DNA of 64,000 nt from Aurelia coerulea. Lineage: Eukaryota; Cnidaria; Scyphozoa; Semaeostomeae; Ulmaridae. How positions within the stretch are numbered: position 1 is the first letter of the stretch; each line of letters opens with the position of its first letter. Both the position numbers and the translations under genes were made by a program. Below, piece by piece: positions 43,801 through 55,700 of the stretch. The stretch covers positions 9,522,001 through 9,586,000 of the forward strand of contig CM076960.1 of assembly GCA_039566865.1 (NCBI GenBank), given 5' to 3'. The notes under the pieces are model-generated. The model was not told the DNA's origin and did no database searches. It saw nothing but the letters and a program-made list of their open reading frames with translations.

Positions 43801-43939
43801 CTCCCTACCTTCATTAGTGTTACAACAACTTGATTAATTTTTTAAATGAAATTTGACTAGGGCTTGGGGCTCAGATATTCTTACCGCCAATGTACCACCT
43901 GCTCAAAGTCCTTCACTTGAATGCAATAAGACTCCCACT

Positions 43940-45685
43940 GAAATATTGATTATTACATAAATATCGTCGAAAGTACGTCTGGTAAGAAACCTTCCAGCAT
44001 TGCAGATACGAATTCGATTGAGGACGATCGAGAAATTGTTAAGTTAATTCTCGATAAATATAAGGACCATCCGAGTATTCTAGCCATACTTCAAGACCCT
44101 GAACATACTTTTGAATCCTTTTCTTTCAATGAGGTTACTGCTAGAGATGTATGGCTCCAACTGAGAATGCTCGATGGCAGTAAATCAACAGGTGTTGATC
44201 AAATACCACCAAAACTTGTTTCTTTGGCTAGCGATGATTTAGCTATCCCTCTTACTAACGCCATCAATTGCAGCATTCACAATTTCATATTTCCCCAGAA
44301 TGCAAAAACTGCAGCAGTCTGCCCTTTAGACAAAGGTGAACCCGTTCGTACTGTGGAGAGAAATTATCGTCCAGTCAGTATACTTAACACTTTTTCCAAA
44401 ATCTTTGAAAAAATTCTAAAGGAACTGCTCAGCCCCTTCCCTGATAAGACCCTTTCGATTTTCATTGCAGCTTATCGAAGAGCCTATAGTACACAGCATG
44501 TTTTGATTAAACTCGTAGAAGAGTGGAAATCTAAGCTTGATAATAACTTCATGGTAGGATCCGTCTTGATGGATCTGTCAAAGGCTTTTGATTGCATCCC
44601 GCACGATTTGATAATAGCCAAATTTCATGCATATGGCTTTGATGAAAATGCATTGGTTCTTGTCTATTCCTATCTGAAAGGACGGAAACAGAGTGTCCGG
44701 ATAAATAATGTCTGCAGTTCTTTTCAAGAAATAGTATCAGGAGTACCCCAAGGATCAGTTTTAGGTCCTATTCTTTTCAATTTCTATATAAATGATCTTT
44801 TCTCTTTCATAAAGCAAGCAACCATGTACAATTATGCTGATGATAATACGCTTGCTTTCTTTTCCAAATCCTTGCCGGATCTTGTCAAGGTTCTTGAAAG
44901 TGAAGCAAACAGAGCTCTCTCTTGGCTCGAACAAAATGAAATGATTGCTAACCCTAACAAATTCCATGCACTTTTTGTTAAAAAAGACCAGACAAACACT
45001 TGTGGAATAAATCTTGATTTCCAAGGACATTCTATCAAGTCTGAGGAGACTGTTAAAACTCTTAGGTGTAACACTAGATTACAAATTGAACTTTGACCCA
45101 CACATATCAAACCTTTGCAAAAAAGCCGCGGCACAATTAAACGTTCTTAAACGACTTAAGTCATTTATTGGTTTTGCTGAAAAAGAAGTTCTGGTTCAGA
45201 GTTTCGTTTACTCGAATTTTAACTACTGTCCTTTAGTTTGGTATTTTTCATCTTCAAAATCAGTCCAGAAAATTGAAAGAATACAGGAACGCGCGCTTAG
45301 ATTTCTGTACAATGATCACAAAAGCTCCTATAATGATCTTCTTATTAGGTCAAAAAGATGCACAATGCAAGTTGCTCGGCAAAGAACCCTCTGTGTCGAA
45401 ATCTTTAAGACAATAAGCAACTTGAATCCATCTTTTATGCATAACATTTTTATTTCAAGAAGTTCAAAGCATCCATCTCGGAATCCCAACAATTTAAATC
45501 ATTTTCGACCAAATCAGGTAACTTTCGGTTCCAAGAGCCTTAAAGCTATGGGACCTCAGATCTGGAACTGTTTGCCAAATGAACTAAAATCATCTGAAAA
45601 TCTTAACAGTTTCAAGAGTATGATAAAACAATGGAATGGCCCTACCTGTAAATGCAATGCTTGTAAATTTAATAATATCCTGTAG
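43940..45685 (+). pseudogene. CR1/L2-like non-LTR retrotransposon, RT to C-terminus
   Basis: An open frame runs from about 43940 (before the ATG at 44167): DREIVKLILDKYKDHPSI, then GSKSTGVDQIPPKL. RT blocks: NYRPVSILNTFSKIFEKIL, motif A LMDLSKAFDCIPHDLI, GVPQGSVLGPILFN, catalytic YADD in MYNYADDNTLAF. A frameshift near 45060 leads to the 45014-45685 frame: LLGVTLDYKLNFDPH, FNYCPLVWYF and C-terminal CKCNACKF. The endonuclease and ORF1 are absent. A close relative of 7640-9021, with a different tail. Confidence 0.87.
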
Positions 45686-45864
45686 ATTTGTCCATTTATG
45701 TCCACATAGTTCTGATATTTTAGCTTATGTATTTACGTATTAATTTCCTTAGTTATTTCCTTTTTCATTTTACTGTTAGATTCGATTTAGATTAGTTGTA
45801 TGTATGTATATATGTATATATGTATGTATAGCTAGATATGAAAAGATCGAATTAAAGTAGGGTT

Positions 45865-45945
45865 ACAAACAAACAAACAAACAAACAAACAAACAAACAA
45901 ACAAACAAACAAACAAACAAACAAACAAACAAACAAACAAACAAA
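45865..45945 (+). repeat. (ACAA)n tract, 3' tail of the retrotransposon
   Basis: About 20 units of CAAA/ACAA, 180 bp after the RT stop. Position and strand fit the simple-repeat tail of the CR1/L2-like element. The minus-strand FVCL repeat ORFs here are artefacts. Confidence 0.85.
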
Positions 45946-45989
45946 TTCCGGTTGGTTTCAAAGAAAATTGTGGCAAGGGACGGGCCTCT

Positions 45990-46490
45990 CCCCCACTGCA
46001 GGATACTCCCTCTACAGCTCCCCACACTGAACCTGCTATTAAAAGGGTAACTAAACTCGGGCATAGGAAGGGTATGACGATTGCATCTTTAAATGTGAAT
46101 AGCATTCTCCTACATATCGATCAAATACGAATGCTTGTAAACGAATTGGGGATTCACATTCTTGCAATAAATGAGACCAAGCTTGATGATACTATCAATG
46201 ATAGCTTAGTAAATATCGATGGGTATACTATCAAAAGGTGTGATCGTGACCGTAATGGGGGTGGTGTTGCAGTTTATCTTAAAGATATGTTAGACAAATC
46301 TAATGTGCGGGAAGATGTTCCTAAACCATTTCTTGACCTCTTATGCGTTGAGATTGAACCTGTTCGTGCTGCTCCTTTCTTCGCTATGGCTTGGTACAGG
46401 CCTCCTGACGTCACTCTTCTTTCTTCTCTGATGAGCACGGAAAGGCAGTTTTCAGAAGTCAGCCCCTCCAGGAACTTATTAATTTCTCTA
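45990..46490 (+). pseudogene. APE endonuclease fragment of a non-LTR retrotransposon
   Basis: The frame is open before the ATG at 46074 (HTEPAIKRVTKLGHRKG), suggesting the end of ORF1 or a continuing ORF2. Then ASLNVNSILLHIDQIRM, LAINETKLDD (catalytic Glu region), GYTIKRCDRDRNGGGVAVYL and AMAWYRPPD. Homology stops at about 46430, so only the N-terminal third of the endonuclease remains. No RT follows directly. Confidence 0.75.
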
Positions 46491-47689
46491 GAACCCTGCT
46501 TTGGAGAGGGCTTATTTCAAAATATTTTACTGGTTTCAGAAGAACTTCAATTTCCACTCCCTTAATCTAAAGATTTTGATCAAAATTTGTCACCAATCTC
46601 ATCATATGTTTATGGACATGCATGCCAAATTTGAAGTCAAAAACTTGGCCGGTTTTTTCCTCAATAAAATTCTAAAATTTAGTAGCCTACTCGACAACAA
46701 ACTCTAGAAAAACTGATCAGTCGATTATGGATCGGCAAATTCGTAAAATCAGTGAAGCGCTTGCAAGCATGTGTGAAAAGGCAGCATTCCCTCGAAACTG
46801 AGACCACAAATCTATCTTTTTTCTTGCAAATCTTTTTCGCTTACACTCGTTATGGAATATCACGCTTGAGTACGATGGCCCAAGGAAAAGAAAAAAAGAG
46901 GTTTGCAAAACAATGTGTGACTGAAAATGATAAAAAATTTTCCATACATTGTAATCAAATGCATCATGATGCAATCACAAAAGAAGAACGGGGTTGAAAG
47001 TATCATGTTGCATTTGATTATTATCGGCTATCAGCACATACACGCTTTTGTCACAACACATCAACTCAACTATAGTAGTCTCATTTTAATCAATCCCATT
47101 TCCAACAGTGCATCAGATCTTTGCGCAGAAAAAGTTTCCGTGAAATGCATCATAAAAATTCCTTAGATGTCAATGGCGATCTTGTCTAAACATAGCATAA
47201 AAGTAGGACACTTGCCACTTATGCCCCTATTGTTTTTGTCAATAGGTTGAGAAGGGACTTCATATCTGAAACTTTTTATTTCTTTCAACAGTTGGATTTT
47301 GGGATCACATTGATGGTAAAAGGACAATTTGACTCATTCCATGGTGTTTATCGCCTCATCTGCAAATCAAAGATTATATTTGATGAGAGGCATCATGTAA
47401 CTTTCTCAGGAATGCTCCCGGACTGGATGTTTACATGGTGCACATTGAGCACTACCTCCCCAAATATGAAATTTTTCTTGTTGCCAACTGGGAAAGCAAA
47501 GAAAATGTGGGGTAAGTGAAAATAGGGAATAGATCTTTTAGGTGCTGATAAAAGAGATTCTCTTTGCCTCGCAGCTTCTTGAGCAACTTTGGTTAATCAA
47601 GGGGAACTTTTTATTGACTCACTCTTAAACCTAGCCATTTTCTCGCAAGCCACTGCTCTGTAGCCCAGAATAGAGCGGGGGATAGACTA
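46491..47689. other. Non-coding stretch between retrotransposon fragments
   Basis: No domain in the small frames at 46501, 46752, 46927 or 47247. It may be an insertion between the endonuclease fragment and the RT C-terminus that follows. Confidence 0.4.
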
Positions 47690-48138
47690 AAAGGGTAGAT
47701 ATGCTTAATAAACTGGAGAGGGGTCTTGAAAGACCGGGGTGGGTGGAGAATTTCCTGCATTTAAACAACACAGTACATATTGGGGCAGCAGAATTCAAAG
47801 CTATAAATTGGCTTCCGACAAAGAACAGAGTTGATCAACATTCATGTGTAACCATAATGAAATTTTTCAAAGGAACAGCTCTAGCTTATACTGACGAAAT
47901 ATTCCACCCAGTCGACCAAAGCCGAGTGACACGAAGGTCCAAGTTTAAATTGAACCTTCCTTTTCGCAAAAGCAACACTGGCCAAAAATGCTTGTCGTAC
48001 TTGGGGCCAAAAATATGGAATAGCCTATCTTCTGATTCAAATTCCATAACTAATATCAACTCGTTTACGCACAAAATCAAAGAAATTTTTTTCCAAAATA
48101 TACAGAGAGAGGAAAACGACGTATATGTGTTCTACTAA
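47690..48138 (+). pseudogene. Non-LTR RT C-terminal fragment
   Basis: 146 codons: NTVHIGAAEFKAINWLPTKN, VDQHSCVTIMKFFKGTA, then SNTGQKCLSYLGPKIWNSLS. This is the thumb-to-C-terminal region after the RT in non-LTR elements. RT catalytic blocks are absent. The same strand and a distance of 1.2 kb make it possibly the 3' end of the element whose endonuclease lies at 46074. Confidence 0.7.
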
Positions 48139-48194
48139 AACCACGTCCTCTCACACATTCAGGATTCGGCCTTTATTGAAAAGCACATATTATA

Positions 48195-48797
48195 TTGGGT
48201 GCGCCAAAATAAACTATGCACGTTTGGCAGGCCACAATAAATCATACACTGGACCGATTTTGAAGATTTATGACTTAATCTTTAGCAGAAAGCCTGAATT
48301 AGATTCTAAGACTTTTTGCAAATTTTTCTGTTTTCAGTTTTAGAGCAAGAAGCGAGTTTCTTAAAATGTTCGTTTTCGAGAACATTGAAAACGATCAAAA
48401 AACGTCGATCAAATTTTAAAAGATTCAACATTAATCAATAAAGAGAAAATGTTTTCAGGGGCATTTAGAGGTTTAGTACGAACTCTCGTACAGCAGATTA
48501 CAATTAATCGATTTCTAAATCGCAAATTACCACGAACAAGTTCTCTCTTTGTCCGTTGATGTCGATTCTTTAGAAAACTTGATCGATGATTTATGATCGT
48601 TTTCAGTGTTTTTGAAAACTAACATTTTAGGAAACTCGCTTCTAGCTCTAAAAACTGAAAATGAAAAAATTTTCAAAGACTCCAAGTATCTAATTCAGGC
48701 TTTCTGCTAACGATTAAGTCATAAATCTTTAAAATCGGCCCAGTGTACGATTTATTGTGGCCTGTCAAACGTGCATAGTATATTTTGGCGCACCCGG
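48195..48797. mobile_element. Palindromic MITE, TA target duplication
   Basis: Left arm from ttgggtgcgccaaaataaac and right arm to tattttggcgcacccgg are inverted over about 210 bp each. TA lies outside both ends (48193-48194, 48798-48799). It is mostly palindrome with about 170 bp in the middle. The TA duplication and GGGTGCGCCAAAATA ends suggest a Tc1/mariner-type MITE. Confidence 0.85.
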
Positions 48798-48799
48798 TA

Positions 48800-49678
48800 T
48801 ATATACTTTTTTTTGTTTTTGTTTTGCAACCATCTCTAAGGGGACCATTATGGAAATAAGGTCAACTCGATCTTTTAATGCTATACCTGCCACCATGATT
48901 AGGGGTGTTTCTTAATTTATATTAAATGTATTGTTATGTGAATTGCGTATTTTAATTACTCTGTATTATTTTTAAATTGTAAATATTTTAATTTTGTGGT
49001 AAATTTAAACATACATACATACATACATTCCTGAATTTTAATAATCAAAGGAACCCTATTTTTATATATATGTATTCCATTAAAAATTTACAATACATGA
49101 TTACTAATTACTATATCTACAGCTAACGCTACCCTACTACAGAGACGATACTCCGAGGAGCAAAAATTTTGTCCACCCAGAGGTAACATATAAAAAGATG
49201 AGTAGAATGACAAACAGAGCCACAAGTTAATTATCTTGCAACCAAATAACTGCGAGTGAAGATTTGAAAGGTTTAGAACCAAGAAAGGGAATGTAAAATC
49301 TATTATTTGGTTGCAAGCTTCCTTAAGACACCACATAATTACAAACAAATATAACTATTAAAATCAGACACATACAGAAGGGATTTGGGTGCTCTATTCA
49401 GGGATTCCAGTAACTTTCAACCAAAGCGTTCTGTTTCAGAAATGTAGTTAATAGTTGAATTTAAGATTAAGTTAAGGAACCCTATTGGGGGACTCAAAGA
49501 CGATTTCACTGGAACTTCATATCTAATGCTCTACAAAATAGTATCTAAAGTACAACCAAAAACTATGTAGAGTAAAACTGTTTTTGGCCATAGAACTACA
49601 ATTATTTTCCAAAATAATGCAAACTAGATATCATTCGAAAGAGCTTAGGGAGCGGAACTTGATTCTTGCAAGCAGTGT
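48800..49678. other. Non-coding stretch
   Basis: gaccattatggaaataaggt near 48842 also occurs in element C near 35797, so a shared repeat fragment is present. No gene found. Confidence 0.45.
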
Positions 49679-49971
49679 AAAATTTCCCGATAAAACGAAC
49701 TTACCTGTAAGTGATGTTTGATTGGAATTCTATGATTCGTCGACCCAGAGCGAAGGAGGTACACGAGAGAGAGCGCAGTAGTTCATGCAAATCAGCCTTT
49801 AGAAGAGCAATGGATCAATGACGAAAAAGAGAAAGACAAGGCGGGGAGGGCCGTAAATATAGGTGTCAAATATGATGGGCGTACACCTCCTTTGCTCCGC
49901 GCAGATGAACCATAGCATAGAATTCCAATCAAACATCACTTACAGGTAAATTCGTTTGATTGGGAAATTCT
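49679..49971. mobile_element. Hairpin MITE
   Basis: The left arm has cctgtaagtgatgtttgatt and the right arm its inverse aatcaaacatcacttacagg. Pairing extends to aatttcccgataaaacga outside and gaaggaggtacac / gtacacctccttt inside, about 95 bp per arm. The centre is about 100 bp. No coding sequence. Confidence 0.85.
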
Positions 49972-52371
49972 ATTTCGTCATCGGCTCTGTTGCTACGGAG
50001 GAGTACGATAGTTTTGAGCCGTCATTGAGACATTGGCGGGGGAAAAATAACAAAAACGCGTACCTTAAAATTTGGTTATTGCCAAATAGGTAGTGTCTCC
50101 TGTGTAACTTTGTTGGGGAGATGAGATCTCGACTCTATTGTTTTGAAAAAACGCCTAAGTGGTTTGTTCGACCCAATCAGCTTCGAAAAGTGGATGCGTA
50201 TGAGTAGTATGAATGATTTTTAGACTCACTGCGAGAGTTGCTATTCTCCATTCCCACGACTGATTGGTCACTACAACAATGGCGATGACGTTAACAAAGA
50301 CAAGCAAAGTTAGAAACTTTTCTAATCAATCTACACGGGTCCCGCAAAATCGTGACACTTCGCGGCAATGCTTCATTCACTTGATGGAAGCGTGGGCCAT
50401 GGATTTAGAACGGATTAGTGTCTGGACGGTATCATTGGTGTTTGTGTATATGTACGAAGCAAGTCAAGTACATTTATTCTTGTGGTCAGGGGTAGACGGA
50501 GAACATTCGACGTTGGCATCCGGGAAGCAGCACACAGCTAAATATATATAACAATTCTTATTGCAATGGTGAAACTGTAGAATGCTTCGTGAGACAAGTA
50601 GTCGTCTGTCCAAGCAGTTAGATGCCGCTTAGTCTAATCAGGATTGGTTTTGGTTTTTAGGCCTATTACTTGCATCATGGCACTATGTGCCCAGGATCTC
50701 ATTTTCGGGAAACAATTCATAACTTTTTCAAAAATTGTCATATGTTTCCAGGGAAGAGATCATTAGATGCGCAATTGCATGCCCAATTCAGCTGTGTTCT
50801 AAAATTTCAGTTTTGAGGTTATCTTGGGGGACTAGGACCTAATCTCGGAAGGAGGTAGCAGCAAAATCATTATTTTCAACGATTTCATTGGAAAGATTTG
50901 ATAGAATAATGAAGTATTATATAGCAAATGAATCTGCAAACAAAGTGCTTCAATTTGATGCCAGAATTTCTGGAATTTGATGACATCAGCATTTTTTTAT
51001 AATGACATCATTTTGGCTGCCATTTTGAACTAATTAGCTATTTTTTGAATTTCTTCAAACTTTTTCAATAAAAACACTGTAATGATACAATTTATATTTT
51101 ACTGTTATCACCATTTTGCAAATTCTTTTGGTCTCTTATTACATAGCACAAATTAACAGCACAAATGACGTCATCAGAATTGGTTAATTTCTGCCAAAAT
51201 ATCAGTCCAAAATCGTCATTTTCAATATAATAATACTCAATCATCCAATATGTTGAAAAATTGAGCCAAAAACTGCTTAAAATTCATGCAAGATCTTCTT
51301 TCAACACTAATTTAACTTGGAAGCCTGATTTTCAGAGATTTCCAACTTTGTGACGTCACTTTGACGTCACAAGGCGTGGCAACCACACTCAAATTACGCT
51401 ACAGGTTACAAATTACTTGTTCTGTAACTGTGCCAAGCTGTATCGAGTTCTGGTGAGTCTAAGACAGTTTTCAGAGGAGTGGAAAGCATCCCCCATAAAT
51501 GGTAGCTTGAAAAAGCCCATATGATTTAGGGTAGCAAATCATATAATCCACGTTTTTGCACGTCTTCCACGTGAAACTCATTGATTTTTCTATTCTTGAG
51601 TGGTTATACTTAGAGGAAAATCTATCGGCTTTGGTGTGAAACACTGTCAACTTTTTAAAAACAGTATTTTAGATGCATCAATTAAAACATGAAAATCAAA
51701 AGTTGTGTTTTTATGAAATAGTCTTAATATTGTAAAAAATCACATTTAATTCATTAAGCTCGTCTTAAATTCCTTTCAAGTAAAAGAAGCTATTTCCTTT
51801 CAGATAAGCCATAGCATAAATGGTTTGGACAAGTATAACAGTTTCAAATGAGTAGTTTTTCAGAAGCAGCTGGATCACATATTGGATTCAAAACTGAAGA
51901 TTTTCACAACTTTGTAAATTCCCAGAAAAAAAACCATAAGACAAAAAAAAACGGCTTTCAGTTTCAGGGAGTTCAGAGCATTTTTAATAAGAGAAAAATT
52001 AAAGGAATCGCTTTTGAAAAAATAAATTTTTTAATTGTTTCCAGGTCTGGGCACACAGTGCACGGTGAGTCTCCGAGTGCAGGATTACTTTTACTGTGAG
52101 CACTCTGGATTAAAACAAGACCAATCCAACTATCACTGATCCTGATGAATGCATTCAAGGGCCTAATGACTGATAAAATATTTAAAAATCTTCGTCCTAA
52201 GCATCCCGACGTTGTAGGAAATGCTCGTAGCGTCACTGCTAATCTGGATGATAAGTAATGAGAAGGAAGTTGCAGGGTTGTGGGCATAATGTTTGGGATT
52301 GGGGAAGCACAATGCCTATGATAACATATTTCAGACTGGAAAAGATTGGATATCCTTTCAAAGGTAAAATT
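49972..52371. other. Non-coding stretch of 2.4 kb
   Basis: No supported gene: frames at 50264 and 51848 have no motif. Two CRE-like TGACGTCA sites sit 11 bp apart (51351-51358, 51362-51369) and a gacgtcat occurs near 51172. Several gatgaca/gacatcat words near 50990-51010 suggest an old repeat. Otherwise unremarkable AT-rich sequence. Confidence 0.45.
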
Positions 52372-52683
52372 TGTAATCAGGAATACTGCCTACAAATATG
52401 TCATTTCCTTTAGCCTCGTTATCATGTTTATTTGATTGAATGAACATCTTATTTTTCCTTCTTAGTCATGCGCAGTAGTATTATGTCAATCATCCTTTTG
52501 TATTATGAGTAACTATTGTTTTAGATTCAGTATATAAATATTACTTTGACTCTTAATTTGGAGTGTGAATTAGTTAGAGCTTTATGATGTGAATAATTAT
52601 GAATAAACACATCACGACTTCTTTCTTGAAATCGATCTCATGACTGGAGATTAAAGGACAGTTACCTACAACTGTCACAAAAC
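52372..52683 (+). repeat. 5' LTR of the gypsy element
   Basis: 312 bp starting TGTAATCAGG. It matches the 3' LTR (60233-60543) with about 5 differences and one indel, so about 98% identity. It contains TATATAAA at 52531-52538 and an AATAAA signal at 52602-52607. A TGG-starting primer binding site follows at 52684. The target duplication is not identifiable because the right flank is another repeat. Confidence 0.93.
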
Positions 52684-52723
52684 TGGTGTAGGACCCGTTT
52701 ACGACGTACACTCTTACTCTACC

Positions 52724-55700
52724 ATGTCTACCAAAATCGAAGAAGTCATCGGACTTGTCAGTGGTCTCGCCGCCGTTGTGAAAGACCAACAAACCGTCTC
52801 GAAGGATGTCACATCCGAAACGCAAAAGCAAATTCAAGATCTGTCGAAAGCTGTACACGAACTTTCACAATCCGTGCGATCAAAGGAAAATTCAAGCTCT
52901 CCACTACGCCTACCGCAGCTAACTTTGCCTGAATTTACTGGAAAGGAGAATCTCGACCGCTTTGCAGAACAGTTGACCAATGTTTTAATATCCTCTGGTG
53001 TGTCACCGAAATTTTGGTTTACATACCTAAAGCAACAGTGCCAAAAAGACGCGCGTGCTTTTGACATCATATGCACTTTCGAGCGAACTCATGCCTCACA
53101 ACTTTCTGACAAAAGCACCCCTGATGAGTATGGGAAGTTTTACGATCGCTGTCTTGCTCTACTTGTGCGTCAACGTGGAATACCGAAAGAAGAGCAAATT
53201 CGCCAATTATTAGCCACGTACTATGCCATGACACAACAGCCAAAAGAATCCGTTTCTGATTTTTCTCACCGATTCCTGGAGACCCAGCACTGCCTTGAGA
53301 AGCTTATTCCCGGCATTCATCGCTCATCAGATTCTGCCGCAGAAATTGAACTCATCCACGCATTCACGATGAAACTCAAGCCAGAAATCGCCAGAGAACT
53401 GTTGAGCCGAGAAACGCCTTTCAAAGACCTCACTGCTGTCATTGAGGCTGCAAAGCGTCATGAATCGGTCGAAAATGTGGTTCCCCACACTCCATCACCT
53501 TCCCCATCCCAAGATGCAAGAAATGCATGGAAACCAGAAGCTTTATTCAGTTCACAGAACAGACCAGAGAGACACAGAGCCGATGAAGAGCACGAAACAA
53601 AGCCAAAACCGAACTTTTACAAGCAAAAGGACAATAATTCTCGAGGTAATGTGATTTGCCGTAATTATAATTATTATCATAATGCTCATTGCGAATTGCC
53701 AAATAACAAATGTTCTAACGGTTTTACTCATAAATGTTTTAAGTGCTTCAAGCCCAATTGTAAGTCACGTTTTCACGTTCAAGGTGAAACAAGGTCTTTT
53801 CAACGTAACACGCAGAGTAACAGTAAGCGTAATGGTCAAAGCAATTCGCCTCAATCAGATCAATCTCCGAGTAGCGTTAACTCAAATTATGTAGCACCCT
53901 CTGAGGAAACTCATTCTTTGTTAGTTAACACAGTGAAACAAGTAGTTGGTGATTCTTTTCAAACGTTAAAGAAGGATTTAACCACAAGCATCGAAGCGGA
54001 AGTTAAAAGACAGCTTCCCCCCTCTCAGGCTTCTCCTTCTCCCGTGGCTACGCCGCAAGATTCGCTTTATGGTATGCCAGCCATAACGGCCCTCCCTAGC
54101 AGTTCAACATTTTCGGACGTCGATCTTGCGGGAAAGAACATTTTGTGGACTAAGGTCACCTCTGCAGGTGTGTCCCTACCCTTACCCCTGGACAGCTGCT
54201 GCTCAGTTTCTTTAGTGAGCCAAAACCATGCCGAAATCGTAGCCAAACAACATCCGGCACTTAAATTCACAAAATTAGAGCAGCACATCCCTGTTTCGGT
54301 AGCTGGGCCAAATTCCAATCTTCGGGCAGTAGGCATAATGCAAGTGCCCATTGTTTGGGAAAACGGAAAATCAGTAACCTTCACGATGCTCGTGGTTCCT
54401 AATTTGACATGGCCTATTTTGTTTGGTCAAAACCATTTGCGCAAAACGGATGCACGTATTCGCTCCAAGGAGCTTAAGGTGTATTTTGCAGATTCCGCCA
54501 TGGATTTCGAAATTTCGTGTTATGATTCGAATCCGATCGCCGCATTTCCGCTTTTGAGAAGCCCAAAGCCACACCCTAGCTCCACTGCCAATGTAACGTG
54601 CTTATTGACCGCTATGCCTAAGGCAGGTGGGACAGCAGAGTATATTTCATTGAGCAGGGGGCTAAATATCATCACAGTTTGCTTAGTGGTAGCCGCCTCA
54701 GTTGTGGGCACCTCCCTTTTATCGGGACCCTTATGGCTGGAGGGAAGTCAGTTTTCACCAGGTCTACAGACACTTAGTGGCCCTATCGATTTACGGTCTA
54801 TAAAACGCATACCCTTTCCTGGTGAATTACAACCCCCGTTTCTCCCTGCCAGCTTCCCCGGGTATTCAAAATGTCGCCCCAGTCGCCCAATACCCCCGGT
54901 TCCGAATCAATGTGCTGGTATTTTGGCTTCTCAAAGCGATGATGTCATAGCGTGCAGCGATCCGGACGGCACAGTTTTAATCACCAATGTGTTGATCAGG
55001 TCAAACAAAGGTTCCGCATGTTTGCCTTCCAATGTCTCACTCGGAACAATACGGCCCACCTCTGAATCAGACAGTGCGCTATATCAGGATGCCGTGCGCG
55101 ATACTGCCAAGAAATTGTCTGAGAGTTGGCACGCATGCGTTATTGCCAACACATCTAATGGACTGAATTCATTTGCACGAACAATGGGTAAGAAAGAGTC
55201 TTTACATTCTCTGCCAGCTCACGCATCAGAGTTAAAATCGTCACTTTTGGCACCGTATTTGGAAAGCAATACTTTTGAGCACGAACACGCATTTCCACCT
55301 ACTGAAACCGCTTCCTTAGATCATAGGTCTTCAGAATTTTATGAGCAGCTAATTGCAGCTTTGGAACTAGACACGCCTAGTTATGCTCATGTGCCAAGTT
55401 CGGTAATGGAAAAGTTCAAAGGGCTTTTGCACAAATATCCGCATGCATTTTACTTGCCAAATTCTCCACTGTCGGAAATCAAAGGATTTTATCACGATAT
55501 CCACACAGGGGATTCCCCTCCGGTTTATCGTCTGCCATATCGTAAGAGCCCCGCAGAGCTCACAGCCATCAAGGAGGAGCTCGAACGCATGATCAGACTC
55601 AAGATAATTCAGCCTAGTCATTCTCCTTGGGGAGCCCCATGTATTTTGGTTCGTAAGCCCCTAGAGAAGGGAAAACCTCAGCCCCCCCGCTTTGTGGTCG

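Noticed and set aside
45852..46105. FVCL-repeat ORFs on minus strand
   Set aside because: Translations of the (ACAA)n retrotransposon tail.
50264..50551. 95-codon ORF
   Set aside because: No motif, splice sites or neighbours to support it.
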